From Sphingomonas aquatilis (lineage in GTDB: Bacteria; Pseudomonadota; Alphaproteobacteria; Sphingomonadales; Sphingomonadaceae): a stretch of 64,000 nt of DNA. The position numbers and the translations under genes were made by a program. Of this stretch, positions 18,580-27,107 are shown one piece after another; within the stretch, counting starts at the first letter, position 1; each line of letters starts with the position of its first letter. The notes beneath the pieces were generated by a model. The model was given only the letters and a program-made list of their open reading frames with translations. It had not been told where the DNA came from and made no database searches. Location: positions 1 to 64,000 of the forward strand of contig NZ_JACIDB010000007.1 of NCBI RefSeq assembly GCF_014196115.1, given 5' to 3'.

Positions 18580-18786
18580 TTATTTGCCGATCATCACGTC
18601 GCTGGCCTTGATGATGACCGTGACGGCGTCACCCTTCGCCAGACCGAGGTCTGCGATGGCTTCTTCGGTGATGCTGGCGGTGACGACATTCCCGCCGCCG
18701 ATGTCGACCTTGATCGAACCGTTCACGGCGCCCGGCGCAATCGAGACGATCGTGCCGGAGATCTGGTTGCGTGCGCTGAGCTTCAT
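18580..18786 (-). CDS. Mop/TOBE domain molybdate-binding protein
   Basis: 68 residues, the length of molbindins. The sequence is one complete TOBE (Mop) domain: KLSARNQISGTIVSIAPGAV, then VVTASITEEAIADLGL and VTVIIKASDVMIG. Molbindins assemble as hexamers that bind molybdate or tungstate at subunit interfaces and buffer the anion in the cytoplasm. It is followed after one base by the ModE-type HTH gene. No molybdate ABC transporter (modABC) or molybdoenzyme gene is in this window. Confidence 0.88.
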   Translation of the reverse strand: MKLSARNQISGTIVSIAPGAVNGSIKVDIGGGNVVTASITEEAIADLGLAKGDAVTVIIKASDVMIGK

Positions 18787-19182
18787 GATGACCCTTCGAT
18801 TGGATGACCATCGGTTCTAACCGCACTGGTCGCCCCAGCCTATATCGTCCAGAGAACGGGACGAGAGCACATCCGCCGGCAGGAAGGCCGACGGTACACG
18901 TGGCCATGAGGCATGACGGATCGCGCGTCGGGATATCCGCGGGACTGTTACTCCGCCGCACCGGCGAATGCCGCACCTGTCTTGTCCTAAAGAGCCGTGG
19001 CTGCGATAGCCCTGCGTGGGTGCGCCTTTACCAGGGGTGCAGGCATGTTGCGCTGGTCGGGCCGCCAGCGCCGATGACCGTGACGGAAGGCCGGACATGA
19101 CCGATCGCGCGCGCCGTCCCGTACCTGCCCTTTGCACCTCACGGCATCGATGCCGCCGCGCGGGTCTGCGCACAAGGGCTGC
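18787..19182. other. Intergenic gap upstream of the mop gene
   Basis: About 395 bases between the mop gene (minus strand) and the potassium-channel remnant (plus strand). It should hold the promoter of the mop - modE-like - receptor operon. I see no gene in it. CTATATCG at 18840-18847 is the only sequence that recalls the AT-rich half-sites seen upstream of the receptor gene. Confidence 0.4.
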
Positions 19183-19645
19183 ATGATCGGACGCGACCAT
19201 CGCTCGACACGCGGCGATACCACCACCGGTGCGTTGCGACGGCGCCGGCGCACGCCGGTCTGGCTGTCGCTGCTGTGGAGGGTCGGGCTGGTCCTCGCGC
19301 TGCTCGGGATCGCGCTGGCGGGCCATTGGCTCGATCGTGCCGGCCTGCGCGACGACGGTCATCAACCCGGCCAGCTTTGCCGGGCTGCTGCTCGCCGGCT
19401 CGACGCATGGCGAGCATCTGGCCGATTACATCGCCGATCTGGCCGCGCACGGCGGCCGCGTCGCGCTGCACGAACGCGACGTCGCACCGGCGGAAGTGGG
19501 CCGGCCGCTGGCCACCCTTACTACCGGTCTTGGCGTTCGCCTGCATCGCGGCGGCACTGCGATCGGCTTCTGGGAACCGCAGGCGCAGCGGCTGGAGATC
19601 GGCGACCGAATCGTCGAGATCGTCCCCACGGAGCGCCTGTCATGA
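19183..19645 (+). pseudogene. Potassium-channel/TrkA-type gene with a large internal deletion
   Basis: The 5' part (from the ATG at 19183, with AAGGG upstream) encodes a basic N-terminus and one membrane helix (WRVGLVLALLGIALAGHWLD). The 3' part, in a frame shifted relative to the first, encodes TTVINPASFAGLLLAGSTHG and a compact C-terminal domain ending DRIVEIVPTE, which matches the regulatory end of TrkA-N/C ion-channel proteins. The second helix, selectivity filter and Rossmann domain are missing. The two halves meet near 19350-19365. The stop overlaps the DUF389 start by ATGA, so the reading unit was once coupled to it. Confidence 0.65.
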
Positions 19646-21200
19646 CCGTCGCCGCATCGGATCGCCCCGACCCCGCCGGGCGCCTCGGCCGGATCGCGCT
19701 CTACCGCTGGTGGCGGCGCTCCGTGGTCGGGCGCGTCGATCACGAGGCGGTGCTGGCGCGCGTCATCGAGGAAAGTGGATGGAGCCCGCGCTTCGCCTTC
19801 ATGACGATGATGTCGGCAGGGATCGCGGTGCTGGGACTGCTGCTGTCGTCGCCGGCGGTGGTGATCGGCGCGATGCTGATTTCGCCGCTGATGAACCCGA
19901 TCCTGGGCTTCGGCTTCAGCCTGGCGCTGTTCGACTTTCGTGAGTTACGGCGATCGCTGAAGGCGCTGGTGATCGGGTCGGTCGCGGCGATCGCCTTCAC
20001 CGCCCTGCTGGTGCTCGTATCGCCGCTACAGGCGCCGACCGCCGAAATCGTCGCGCGGACGCGGCCCAACCTCTTCGACCTGGCGGTCGCGCTGTTCGCG
20101 GCGCTCGCCGGCACCTTCGCGATCATCCGCGGGCGTGGCGACACGATCGTCGGCGTGGCCATCGCGACCGCATTGATGCCGCCACTCGCGGTGGTCGGCT
20201 ACGGCATCGCGACCCGCAATGCACCGGTCGGCATGGGCGCCTTCGCGCTGTTCGCCACCAACTTCATCACCATCGCCCTGTCTGCCACGGTGATGGCGCG
20301 CTTCTACGGGTTCGGCCATCATCTGTCCCGACGGCAGAGCTGGGTGCAGACCGGTCTGCTGACATTGGTCTTCATCGTCATGGCGATCCCGCTCGGCATC
20401 TCGCTCAACCGGATCGGACGGGAAGCACTCGCCCCGCGCAGACGCGGTCACTGCTGTCCGACCGGTTCGGCGCGGACGCCCGCGTGACGCAACTCGACAT
20501 CGATTTCACCGCCCGGCCCATCGTGGTGCGTGCGGTCGTCATCACGCCGCGCCGTTCGATGCAGAAGACGCGCGCGATCCAGGCCGCGCTGGCACAGCAA
20601 CTGGCCCGGCCGGTGCGGCTGAACCTCGACCAGATCCTGCTCGGCGCAGGCGCCGACGCGCTCGCCGCCCAGCGCGAAGAGCTGCGCCAGGCGGGGGAAG
20701 CGACCAACACGGCGGCGCAGCATGTTACCGATCTGGCAAACAGTATCGCGCTCATCACCGGCGTCGCGCCCGATGCAGTGACGATCGACCGGGACCACCA
20801 TCGCGCCATCGCACCCGCCGCCCCGCTACCCGGCGCCACCGTCGCGACCTATCGCATGCTGGAGCGCCGCGCCGCGCAGCAGAGCGAAGATTGGGACGTG
20901 GCGATCGTGCCGCCGCAGGGGCCGTTGCCGGAGATCGTCTTCGCCGACGGCTCCGACACGCTCGACGCCGACGCCGGTGACGCCGTCGCGACTTCGGCTT
21001 GGGCGGCGCGACGCTGGAACGTATCGACCCTGGCCGTGCCGGGTCTGCCTGCCGGCGCACCGCCCGCCAATCCGAATCTCGATACGCGGCGGGCATTGTC
21101 GATCGCCGCCGCATTGCGCCAGCAGGGCGTAGCCGCAACCCCTGCACCGGCTGCGGGTCGCCGGTTCGCCCTGACGCCCGCCGCAACACCCGCACCATGA
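19642..21200 (+). pseudogene. DUF389 membrane protein gene split by a frameshift
   Basis: The first frame (19642-20487) encodes the DUF389 membrane domain: MMSAGIAVLGLLLSSPAVVI, GAMLISPLMNPILGFG, GVAIATALMPPLAVVGYG and further helices, about 6-7 in all. It runs into an unrelated basic tail after GREALA near 20433. The second frame, open well before 20484, continues with QTRSLLSDRFGADARVTQLD and a soluble C-terminal domain to 21200. Losing one base near 20430-20440 explains this. A GTG at 20484 overlapping the first stop (GTGA) could let the second part be made as a separate chain. Function of DUF389 proteins is unknown. Confidence 0.7.
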
Positions 21201-21225
21201 TCCCCAGACGATCGAAGGACTATTG

Positions 21226-22425
21226 ATGGCAGAGATCGGACTGACCGAATTGGGAACGATGCTGATCGTCGCCTCGCTGGTGGCTATGGTATCGCGGCGG
21301 ATCGGCCTGCCTTATACAGCGGGCCTCGTGCTGGCGGGCATCGGCCTTGCCTATTTCCCGGTCGGTGCCGACCTGCCGTTGTCGCGCGAGCTGATCTTCA
21401 ACGTCTTCCTGCCGCCGCTGATCTTCGAAGCGGCGATGCAACTGCGCTGGTCGCGCTTTCGAACGGAGATGCCGCTGACCGTCGTGCTCGCCTTTCTGGG
21501 CGTCGCGATCAGCGCCGCCGTCGTCGCGGGCGGCATGCATCTGCTGCTCGGCTGGAGCGTGCTGGGCGCGGCGTTCTTCGGCGTCCTGATCGCCGCCACC
21601 GACCCGGTGTCGGTCATCGCCGCATTCAAGGAGATGCGGGCCGAACCCCGGTTGAGCATGGTCGTGGAGTCCGAAAGCCTGCTCAACGACGGCGTCGCCG
21701 CGGTCGGCTTCGCGATCCTGATCGGCATCGCGAACGGCGAGGCGCTGACCGCCTCTGGCGCCGCGCTCGCCCTGTTGTGGACGGTGGCGGGCGGCCTTGC
21801 CATCGGCGCTGTCATCGGCTTCGTCGTGCTGACCGTCGCGGGCCGCACCGAGGATCATCTGGTCGAGGTGACGCTGACCACCGTCGTCGCTTGGGGATCG
21901 TTCCTGCTCGCCGAACACATCCATGCCTCGGGCGTGTTCGCCGCGCTGGCAGCCGGGCTGATCGTCGGCAACCTCGGCCCGCGCGGATCGATTTCGGTCG
22001 CCGGCCGCCAGCATGTCCAGGATTTCTGGACCTATGCCGCCTTCCTCGCCAATTCGTGCCTATTCCTGCTGATCGGCAGTCATGAGGCGCACCAGCCCAT
22101 CGCACTCGTGTCGCTCCCGCTTGGCATCGCCATCGTCCTGACGCTGATCGGTCGCGCGGCGGCGGTCTATCCGCTGGCGTTGCCCTTCGCGCGGTCGGGG
22201 CTGCGATTGCCAGCCACCTATCAGCATGTCCTGGTCTGGGGCGGGCTGCGGGGAGCGGTCGGGCTGGCGCTGGCGCTGGCGGTGCCGGCCACCGTTGCAG
22301 AGCGCGGGCAGATCGTCGTCGTCACGTTCGGCATCGTCGCCTTCTCGATCTTTGCGCAAGGTCTGACGATGCCGTGGTTGCTGCGCCGCTGGCGCCTGAC
22401 CGGATCGGCCGACGCGGACCAGTGA
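21226..22425 (+). CDS. CPA1-family Na+/H+ antiporter
   Basis: 399 residues with about 12 membrane helices. Family motifs are present: LPPLIFEAAM in the fourth helix region, IAATDPVSVIAAFKE, and SESLLNDGVAAVGF with the conserved ND pair for ion exchange. The soluble C-terminal extension of some NhaP proteins is absent. The start at 21226 has GAAGGA six bases upstream. It exchanges Na+ or K+ for protons across the inner membrane. It lies in a run of ion-transport genes, two of which (channel and DUF389) are broken; this one looks intact. Confidence 0.88.
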   Translation: MAEIGLTELGTMLIVASLVAMVSRRIGLPYTAGLVLAGIGLAYFPVGADLPLSRELIFNVFLPPLIFEAAMQLRWSRFRTEMPLTVVLAFLGVAISAAVVAGGMHLLLGWSVLGAAFFGVLIAATDPVSVIAAFKEMRAEPRLSMVVESESLLNDGVAAVGFAILIGIANGEALTASGAALALLWTVAGGLAIGAVIGFVVLTVAGRTEDHLVEVTLTTVVAWGSFLLAEHIHASGVFAALAAGLIVGNLGPRGSISVAGRQHVQDFWTYAAFLANSCLFLLIGSHEAHQPIALVSLPLGIAIVLTLIGRAAAVYPLALPFARSGLRLPATYQHVLVWGGLRGAVGLALALAVPATVAERGQIVVVTFGIVAFSIFAQGLTMPWLLRRWRLTGSADADQ

Positions 22426-22482
22426 CGCACCCGGAACCCCGGATCGATCCCGGCGCTTGAACGCGCAAGGAAGGGGACGACG

Positions 22483-23724
22483 TTGACCCGATGGCAGTGG
22501 CTTATCCGCCTGCTCAGCCGCAGGATGTGGTTCAGGGCGGCACTGGTCTGCGCCTTCGGCGGCGCGCTCGCGCTGGCGGGCGCGTTGGTGGGGCATACGA
22601 TATCGTACGACTTCGCCGCGAAGATCGGTTCGAAGTCGGTCGACAACATCCTCACCATCCTGGCCTCGAGCATGCTCGCCGTAACGACCTTCTCGCTGAC
22701 CGCGATGGTCTCGGCCTACTCGGGCGCGACGAGCACGCTCACCCCGCGTGCCGTGCAACTGCTGATCGACGACAGCACCGCGCAGAATACGCTTGCGACC
22801 TTCCTCGGCAGCTTCCTGTTCGCGATCGTCGGCATCATCGCGCTATCGACAGGGCTGTACGGCGAGACGGGGCGCGTGATCCTGTTCTTCGGCACAATCG
22901 TCGTCATCCTGTTCATCGTCTTCACGCTGCTGCGTTGGATCGAACATATCGCGCGGTTCGGCCGCGTCGCGGATACGATCGACCGGGTGGAGCGCGCGGC
23001 GCTGGCCGCGGTCGACACGATCGCCATGCCGTTGGCCCTGGATGCACGGCCCGACGGCTCGCCCCCTCGCGGCATGATCGCGATTTGCCCGGAGACGGTC
23101 GCACGGGTCACTCATGTCGATATCACCCTGCTGGGCGAAATCGCCGAGGCCGTCGATACCGACATCCACATTCTCGCCCTGCCCGGTAAGCTGGTGGAAC
23201 CCGAACGGCCCATGGCGCTCGTCGCCCGTACGTGCGACGATGACCGTATCGCGCGTATCCGCTCGGCCTTCACCCTGTCGCATCACCGGGCCTTCGACCA
23301 TGATCCGCGGTTCGGCCTGATCGTTCTGTCGGAAATCGCGTCGCGGGCGCTGTCCCCCGCGATCAACGATCCGGGCACGGCGATTGCGGTGATCGAGGCG
23401 GGTGCCCGCGTCCTGCGGCGGATCGTCGATCATCAGGCCGATGTGTCGTTTTTGCCCGCTCGGGTGCATGTTCCTGCCATCCACCTCGCCGACCTGCTCG
23501 ACGATTGGTGCCGCCCGATCGCACGCGACGGTGCCGCCACGATCGAAGTCGGCATACGTCTGCAAAAGGCTCTTGGTGCGCTAGCCGGGCATGCCGAGGA
23601 CGCTCGTCCCCTCATCCGACGCGAGGCGCGGGATGCCGTTGAGCGCGCAAAGGCGGCATTGACGAGCAGCGCGGACCGGGCGGCAATCGAGCGGGCGTAT
23701 GCTTCCTGTTTCGGTGAGGGTTGA
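22483..23724 (+). CDS. DUF2254 membrane protein
   Basis: 413 residues. The N-terminal half has four membrane helices with ASSMLAVTTFSLTAMVSAY and ATSTLTPRAVQLLIDD, the hallmark of DUF2254. A soluble C-terminal half contains FGLIVLSEIASRALSPAINDPGTA. The start is a TTG at 22483 preceded by GGAAGGGG; the nearby ATG is out of frame. Role unknown; it follows an antiporter and may take part in ion homeostasis. Its stop codon lies within a short repeated motif (23723-23737). Confidence 0.85.
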   Translation: MTRWQWLIRLLSRRMWFRAALVCAFGGALALAGALVGHTISYDFAAKIGSKSVDNILTILASSMLAVTTFSLTAMVSAYSGATSTLTPRAVQLLIDDSTAQNTLATFLGSFLFAIVGIIALSTGLYGETGRVILFFGTIVVILFIVFTLLRWIEHIARFGRVADTIDRVERAALAAVDTIAMPLALDARPDGSPPRGMIAICPETVARVTHVDITLLGEIAEAVDTDIHILALPGKLVEPERPMALVARTCDDDRIARIRSAFTLSHHRAFDHDPRFGLIVLSEIASRALSPAINDPGTAIAVIEAGARVLRRIVDHQADVSFLPARVHVPAIHLADLLDDWCRPIARDGAATIEVGIRLQKALGALAGHAEDARPLIRREARDAVERAKAALTSSADRAAIERAYASCFGEG

Positions 23725-23737
23725 CCCACAAACGGTC
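23723..23737 (+). repeat. 15-base dispersed motif, copy 1
   Basis: GACCCACAAACGGTC overlaps the stop codon of the DUF2254 gene. An identical copy lies at 29744-29758 in the same orientation. Looser versions occur at 24465-24483 and 34311-34330. The two exact copies bracket the accessory segment that holds the insertion-sequence remnants and the flotillin pair. Confidence 0.5.
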
Positions 23738-23812
23738 GTTCGACGGCGATGTCCGTTCCCCGAGCGAGCCGCTCTTCGGCGCTGAGGGCGGCCGTTTCGG
23801 ATGGATTAGTTT

Positions 23813-24075
23813 TGACGTGACCCCCGTTTCTTCATCCATCTGGAACTAGAGACCGGCCCTCGAAGGGACGGACGGAATGAGGCGGAAGCAGTTTTCGGAA
23901 GAGCAGATCATCGGCATCCTGAAGGAGGCTCAGGCAGGTGCGGTGGTGATGGAGCTGTGCCGCAAGCACGGGAAGTCGAGCGCGACCTACTATGCGTGGA
24001 AGGCGAAGTTCGGCGGCATGGCACCCGCCGAGTTCGCGAACCGTCCCAGCCACGGGCGTGAGGACAAGCAAGCTA
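23813..24075 (+). mobile_element. IS3-family remnant (left end and start of orfA)
   Basis: The segment starts with TGACGTGACCCCCGTTTC, which has the form of an IS3-type left end, and continues through an IS3-like leader into the first part of orfA. The rest of orfA and all of orfB are missing. The right limit is approximate, where the sequence turns AT-rich (GCTATTTTATTAA). It is a dead fragment left after deletion. Confidence 0.65.
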
Positions 24076-24092
24076 TTTTATTAACGGCCTAA
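23877..24092 (+). pseudogene. Truncated IS3 OrfA transposase
   Basis: 71 codons. The first 48 residues match the HTH part of IS3-type OrfA: MRRKQFSEEQIIGILKEAQA, ELCRKHGKSSATYYAWKAKFGGM. The expected leucine-zipper helix (about residues 55-88) and the slippery frameshift site to OrfB are absent. The last 20 or so codons are unrelated. It cannot make a transposase. Confidence 0.8.
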
Positions 24093-24645
24093 AACGGGGA
24101 GCAGGTCGCATCTGACGTTTATTTCTCAATCCGATGAGAGGTCCAAGTCTCACCAAGGCGGGGCCGCTCCGCATAATAACTTGGCCTTACGGTCGGGATG
24201 TCCAGCATCAGGTCTAGATGACTTCTTACCTCTCCCAAGCCCAACACCAACGCATCGGCCCCGAAGCGGCTTTCCTCATCACAGTAAAACTGAATTTCAC
24301 AATCCCTTTTTTGAACGAATAGCCGCACCGGCTACTCGTCACAAACGTAGGTGCATACGACTGACGCCCGGTTGTCCGGGAAGGTTTACCCGGCAAGATC
24401 GATCATCGCTGGCAGACTACGGCTTACGCAATGTTCGCTAGTGGCCGACACCTGCCAAGGGCAGGACCCCAAAACGGCCATTCACAGGCCGGTTCGATGT
24501 TTTCGACTTCTGCCGTTCGTTCTCCCAAAAAGGATAAGCAGCGGAGCCAGCTGGCGGCTTCAGAGGTCATCGATGGCGATTCGCAGCCGGGTAATACAGT
24601 CACGTAGCGGGTGGTATCGGTACGCCATCATGATAGTCTCGACGG
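24093..24645. other. Gap with no clear gene
   Basis: About 550 bases between the IS3 remnant and the yqiJ-like gene. A minus-strand frame at 24119-24328 (69 codons, GTG start, FGADALVLGLGEVRSHLDL) looks somewhat protein-like but matches nothing I recognise and is closed by a stop two codons before its start; it may be a fragment. A looser copy of the dispersed motif lies at 24465-24483. The promoter for the yqiJ-like gene should lie near the 3' end of this gap. Confidence 0.4.
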
Positions 24646-25263
24646 ATGCTAGCCAACTTTCTAACGCCGGCCTATCTACCGTTCGCGATAGCGTTCTTCG
24701 TCATGATCGGAATTGGCCTGATCGAGGCTGTCGGGCTGGGGCTTGGCCATCTCGACCTGAGTGCTGACGTCGGTGTCGATGGACATCACGGTGTGCTAGA
24801 CTGGCTGGGACTGAGCGGCGAATTGCCAGTCCTGATCTGGCTGACCTCTCTACTTGGATGCTTCACCCTGACCGGGGTTGCCATTCAGCAGGGGGCTTCC
24901 TCTTTTTCCGGTGCACCGATGCCATGGCCGCTGGCTTGTATCGGTGCGCTGATCGGCGGTGTCCTCCTCAACATCGGCGCTGCTCATGGCCTTGCCCGGA
25001 TCATGCCGGGCTTTGAAAGCAGCGTGATCTCGACGGACGATCTGTTGAGACGGCGTAGCACCATTCTGGAAGGCGCCGCGCGGCGCGGGGCCCCTGCCCG
25101 GGCCAAAGTCGTCGACCAGCACGGACAGGCCCATATCATCATGGTTGAGCCGCACGACGATACGGCCGTCATTGGGACGGGTGAGCGCGCGTTGCTAGTC
25201 CGCCGTGAGGGGCAGATATTTTTCGCCCTGGCCGAAGAAGATTCTTTTCTTCGATCGATCTGA
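24646..25263 (+). CDS. YqiJ-like inner-membrane OB-fold protein
   Basis: 205 residues. Three membrane helices lie in the first 130 residues (AIAFFVMIGIGLIEAVGLGL, LPVLIWLTSLLGCFTLTGVA, WPLACIGALIGGVLLNIGAA). A short C-terminal OB-like domain follows (about 140-205) with GAPARAKVVDQHGQAH and GTGERALLVRREGQ. This is the NfeD-like partner of flotillin, as in the yqiJ-yqiK pair of E. coli. The flotillin gene starts 30 bases downstream, so they form an operon. Confidence 0.8.
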   Translation: MLANFLTPAYLPFAIAFFVMIGIGLIEAVGLGLGHLDLSADVGVDGHHGVLDWLGLSGELPVLIWLTSLLGCFTLTGVAIQQGASSFSGAPMPWPLACIGALIGGVLLNIGAAHGLARIMPGFESSVISTDDLLRRRSTILEGAARRGAPARAKVVDQHGQAHIIMVEPHDDTAVIGTGERALLVRREGQIFFALAEEDSFLRSI

Positions 25264-25293
25264 TACATGTGACGACTAAAAGGGGGGAAACAC

Positions 25294-27027
25294 ATGCCTG
25301 CATCGCTACTGAACGTCCTGATCTATGCAGGCATCGTGTTGTTTGCCTTCATGGTCATCGGCATCATCCTGACCCGTCTTTATCGCCGTGCGACCAAAGA
25401 TGTCGCGCTGATCCGAACGGGTTTTGGCGGCGAAAAGGTGGTGCTGAACGGCGGCATCATGGTCATCCCCGTTCTTCACGAGCTGATGCAGGTCCGCCTG
25501 ACGACGGTGAAGCTGGAGGTGTCGCGGCTCAACAAGGATGCGCTGATCACGCTCGACAAGCTGCGGGTCGACGTCGTCGGCCTGTTCCATATCAAGGTCA
25601 AGCCCGACGCGGAGTCAATCGCAGCTGCCGCACAGACGCTGGGCGATTCGGTGAACAATCCGGATGCGGTCAAGTCACTGCTCGATGGCAAGCTGGTCTC
25701 GGCGTTACGGTCGGTAGCCGCAACGATGACGATGGAGCACCTCCACGCCAATCGCGCGGACTTCATCCAGAAGGTGCAGGAAGCGCTACTCACCGATCTC
25801 GATATGAACGGATTCCACTTGGAGTCGGTGTCGATCACGCATTTCGACCAGACCGCCTTTGAGCATTTCAACGAAAACAACGCTTTCGATGCCGAAGGTT
25901 TGACGGTGCTGACGCGCACCATTGAGGAGCGCAAGAAGACCCGTAACGATATTGTTGCGACCAACCGAGTGGCGATCGAGCAGCGAAACCTGGAAGCCAA
26001 CAACCAGTCGCTGGAGATCGCTCAGGCTGCCGAACAGGCGCGGTTGCTTCAGGAACAGACGCTTTCCGCGCGCCGCGCCGAACAGGCCACCGCGATCGCG
26101 ACCGCCGAGGCGGAGCAGACCCGCCTCGCCGAAATTGCGCGGATCACGGCCACCCAGGCACAGACCGTGGCGCAGACCGAGGCGGACAAGGTGATCAAGA
26201 CCGCCACGATCGCGCGCGATGGCGCGATCCAGACGGCGACGATCGAGCGCGACCGTACGATCGAGATCGCGCGCATCACGACCGCTGTGCAGACCGCGCA
26301 AAAGTCTGAAGAAGAGTCCACCGCGACGGCCGCCGCTAACGAGGCGCGCGCGCTCGCGGTCCGCGCCGAGGAAAGTGTCGCTACCGCCAAAGCAACGGAA
26401 ATCGCCAATCGCAACAAGAACGTAGCAGTCATCGCAGCGACACAGCGCGCGCAGGAAGAGGCCGTTCAGATCACTGTCGCCGCCACTGCTGAGAAAGAGG
26501 CTGCGGAAGCCCGCGCGAGTGCGCTTCGCACGGAGGCCGTAGCCGAAGCCGATGCCGAAAAGGCGCGCGCCGAAGGGCGTGAGGCTGCCTTCAAGGTCGA
26601 CGCGGCCGGCCAGGCTTCGCTGAACGAGGCCACCAACATCCTCAGCGATGCACAGACCGCACTCCTGATCCGCAAGGCTATGCTGGAGGCCCTGCCTGCG
26701 ATCATAGCCGCTGCCAGCAAGCCTATGGAGAACATCGATCGGATCAGCATCGTCGATGCTCGCGGCCTTCACGGCGAGGCGCTGGCCGGCGAGCCAGGCG
26801 GCAACGGCGGTCAGGTCAACTTGGCAGATGCGGCAGTCTCCGCAGCGATGCGATACCGGGTGGGCGGTCCGTTGATCGATGGATTGATGGCGGAGCTCGG
26901 CATCGCTGGAGGCTCTCTCAATGGGATGCTCTCGGGGACAAGCGCTGCCGTTGAACCTTCACAGAGGTCAATGCCGTTCAACGGCGTGAATCCGGGCAAA
27001 AACGACCCCGCTTCAAAACCAGCCTGA
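25294..27027 (+). CDS. Flotillin (YqiK-like)
   Basis: 577 residues. One N-terminal membrane helix (VLIYAGIVLFAFMVIGIIL) is followed by an SPFH/Band-7 domain (about 40-220, with LDKLRVDVVGLFHIKV). A long Ala/Glu/Thr-rich coiled coil comes next (about 225-430, many ATAEAEQTR-type repeats), then a C-terminal region. Flotillins oligomerise at membrane microdomains and affect membrane fluidity and protease placement. A strong ribosome site (GGGGGG) precedes the ATG. The stop codon at 27025-27027 abuts the left end of the IS element, so the extreme C-terminus may have been altered. Confidence 0.87.
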   Translation: MPASLLNVLIYAGIVLFAFMVIGIILTRLYRRATKDVALIRTGFGGEKVVLNGGIMVIPVLHELMQVRLTTVKLEVSRLNKDALITLDKLRVDVVGLFHIKVKPDAESIAAAAQTLGDSVNNPDAVKSLLDGKLVSALRSVAATMTMEHLHANRADFIQKVQEALLTDLDMNGFHLESVSITHFDQTAFEHFNENNAFDAEGLTVLTRTIEERKKTRNDIVATNRVAIEQRNLEANNQSLEIAQAAEQARLLQEQTLSARRAEQATAIATAEAEQTRLAEIARITATQAQTVAQTEADKVIKTATIARDGAIQTATIERDRTIEIARITTAVQTAQKSEEESTATAAANEARALAVRAEESVATAKATEIANRNKNVAVIAATQRAQEEAVQITVAATAEKEAAEARASALRTEAVAEADAEKARAEGREAAFKVDAAGQASLNEATNILSDAQTALLIRKAMLEALPAIIAAASKPMENIDRISIVDARGLHGEALAGEPGGNGGQVNLADAAVSAAMRYRVGGPLIDGLMAELGIAGGSLNGMLSGTSAAVEPSQRSMPFNGVNPGKNDPASKPA

Positions 27028-27049
27028 CCCGATTGTGTCGAAAAGGCCG
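27028..27049 (+). repeat. Left terminal inverted repeat of the IS1182-like element
   Basis: Starts CCCGATTGTGTCGAAAAGG. It pairs with the right repeat at 17 of 22 positions and begins on the base after the flotillin stop codon. Confidence 0.7.
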
Positions 27050-27107
27050 TCTTGCAGTGATGTTGGTGGTCTGATTCAATCTCTGCGAGGCGAGCGGAGA
27101 CGGGCCG

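Noticed and set aside
23877..24092. Small HTH protein as an independent regulator
   Set aside because: Its first 48 residues match IS3 OrfA and an IS3-like left end lies just upstream, so it is a transposase fragment.
24119..24328. 69-codon frame with protein-like composition
   Set aside because: No ribosome site, a stop two codons before the start, no family match; noted only as a possible fragment in the gap.
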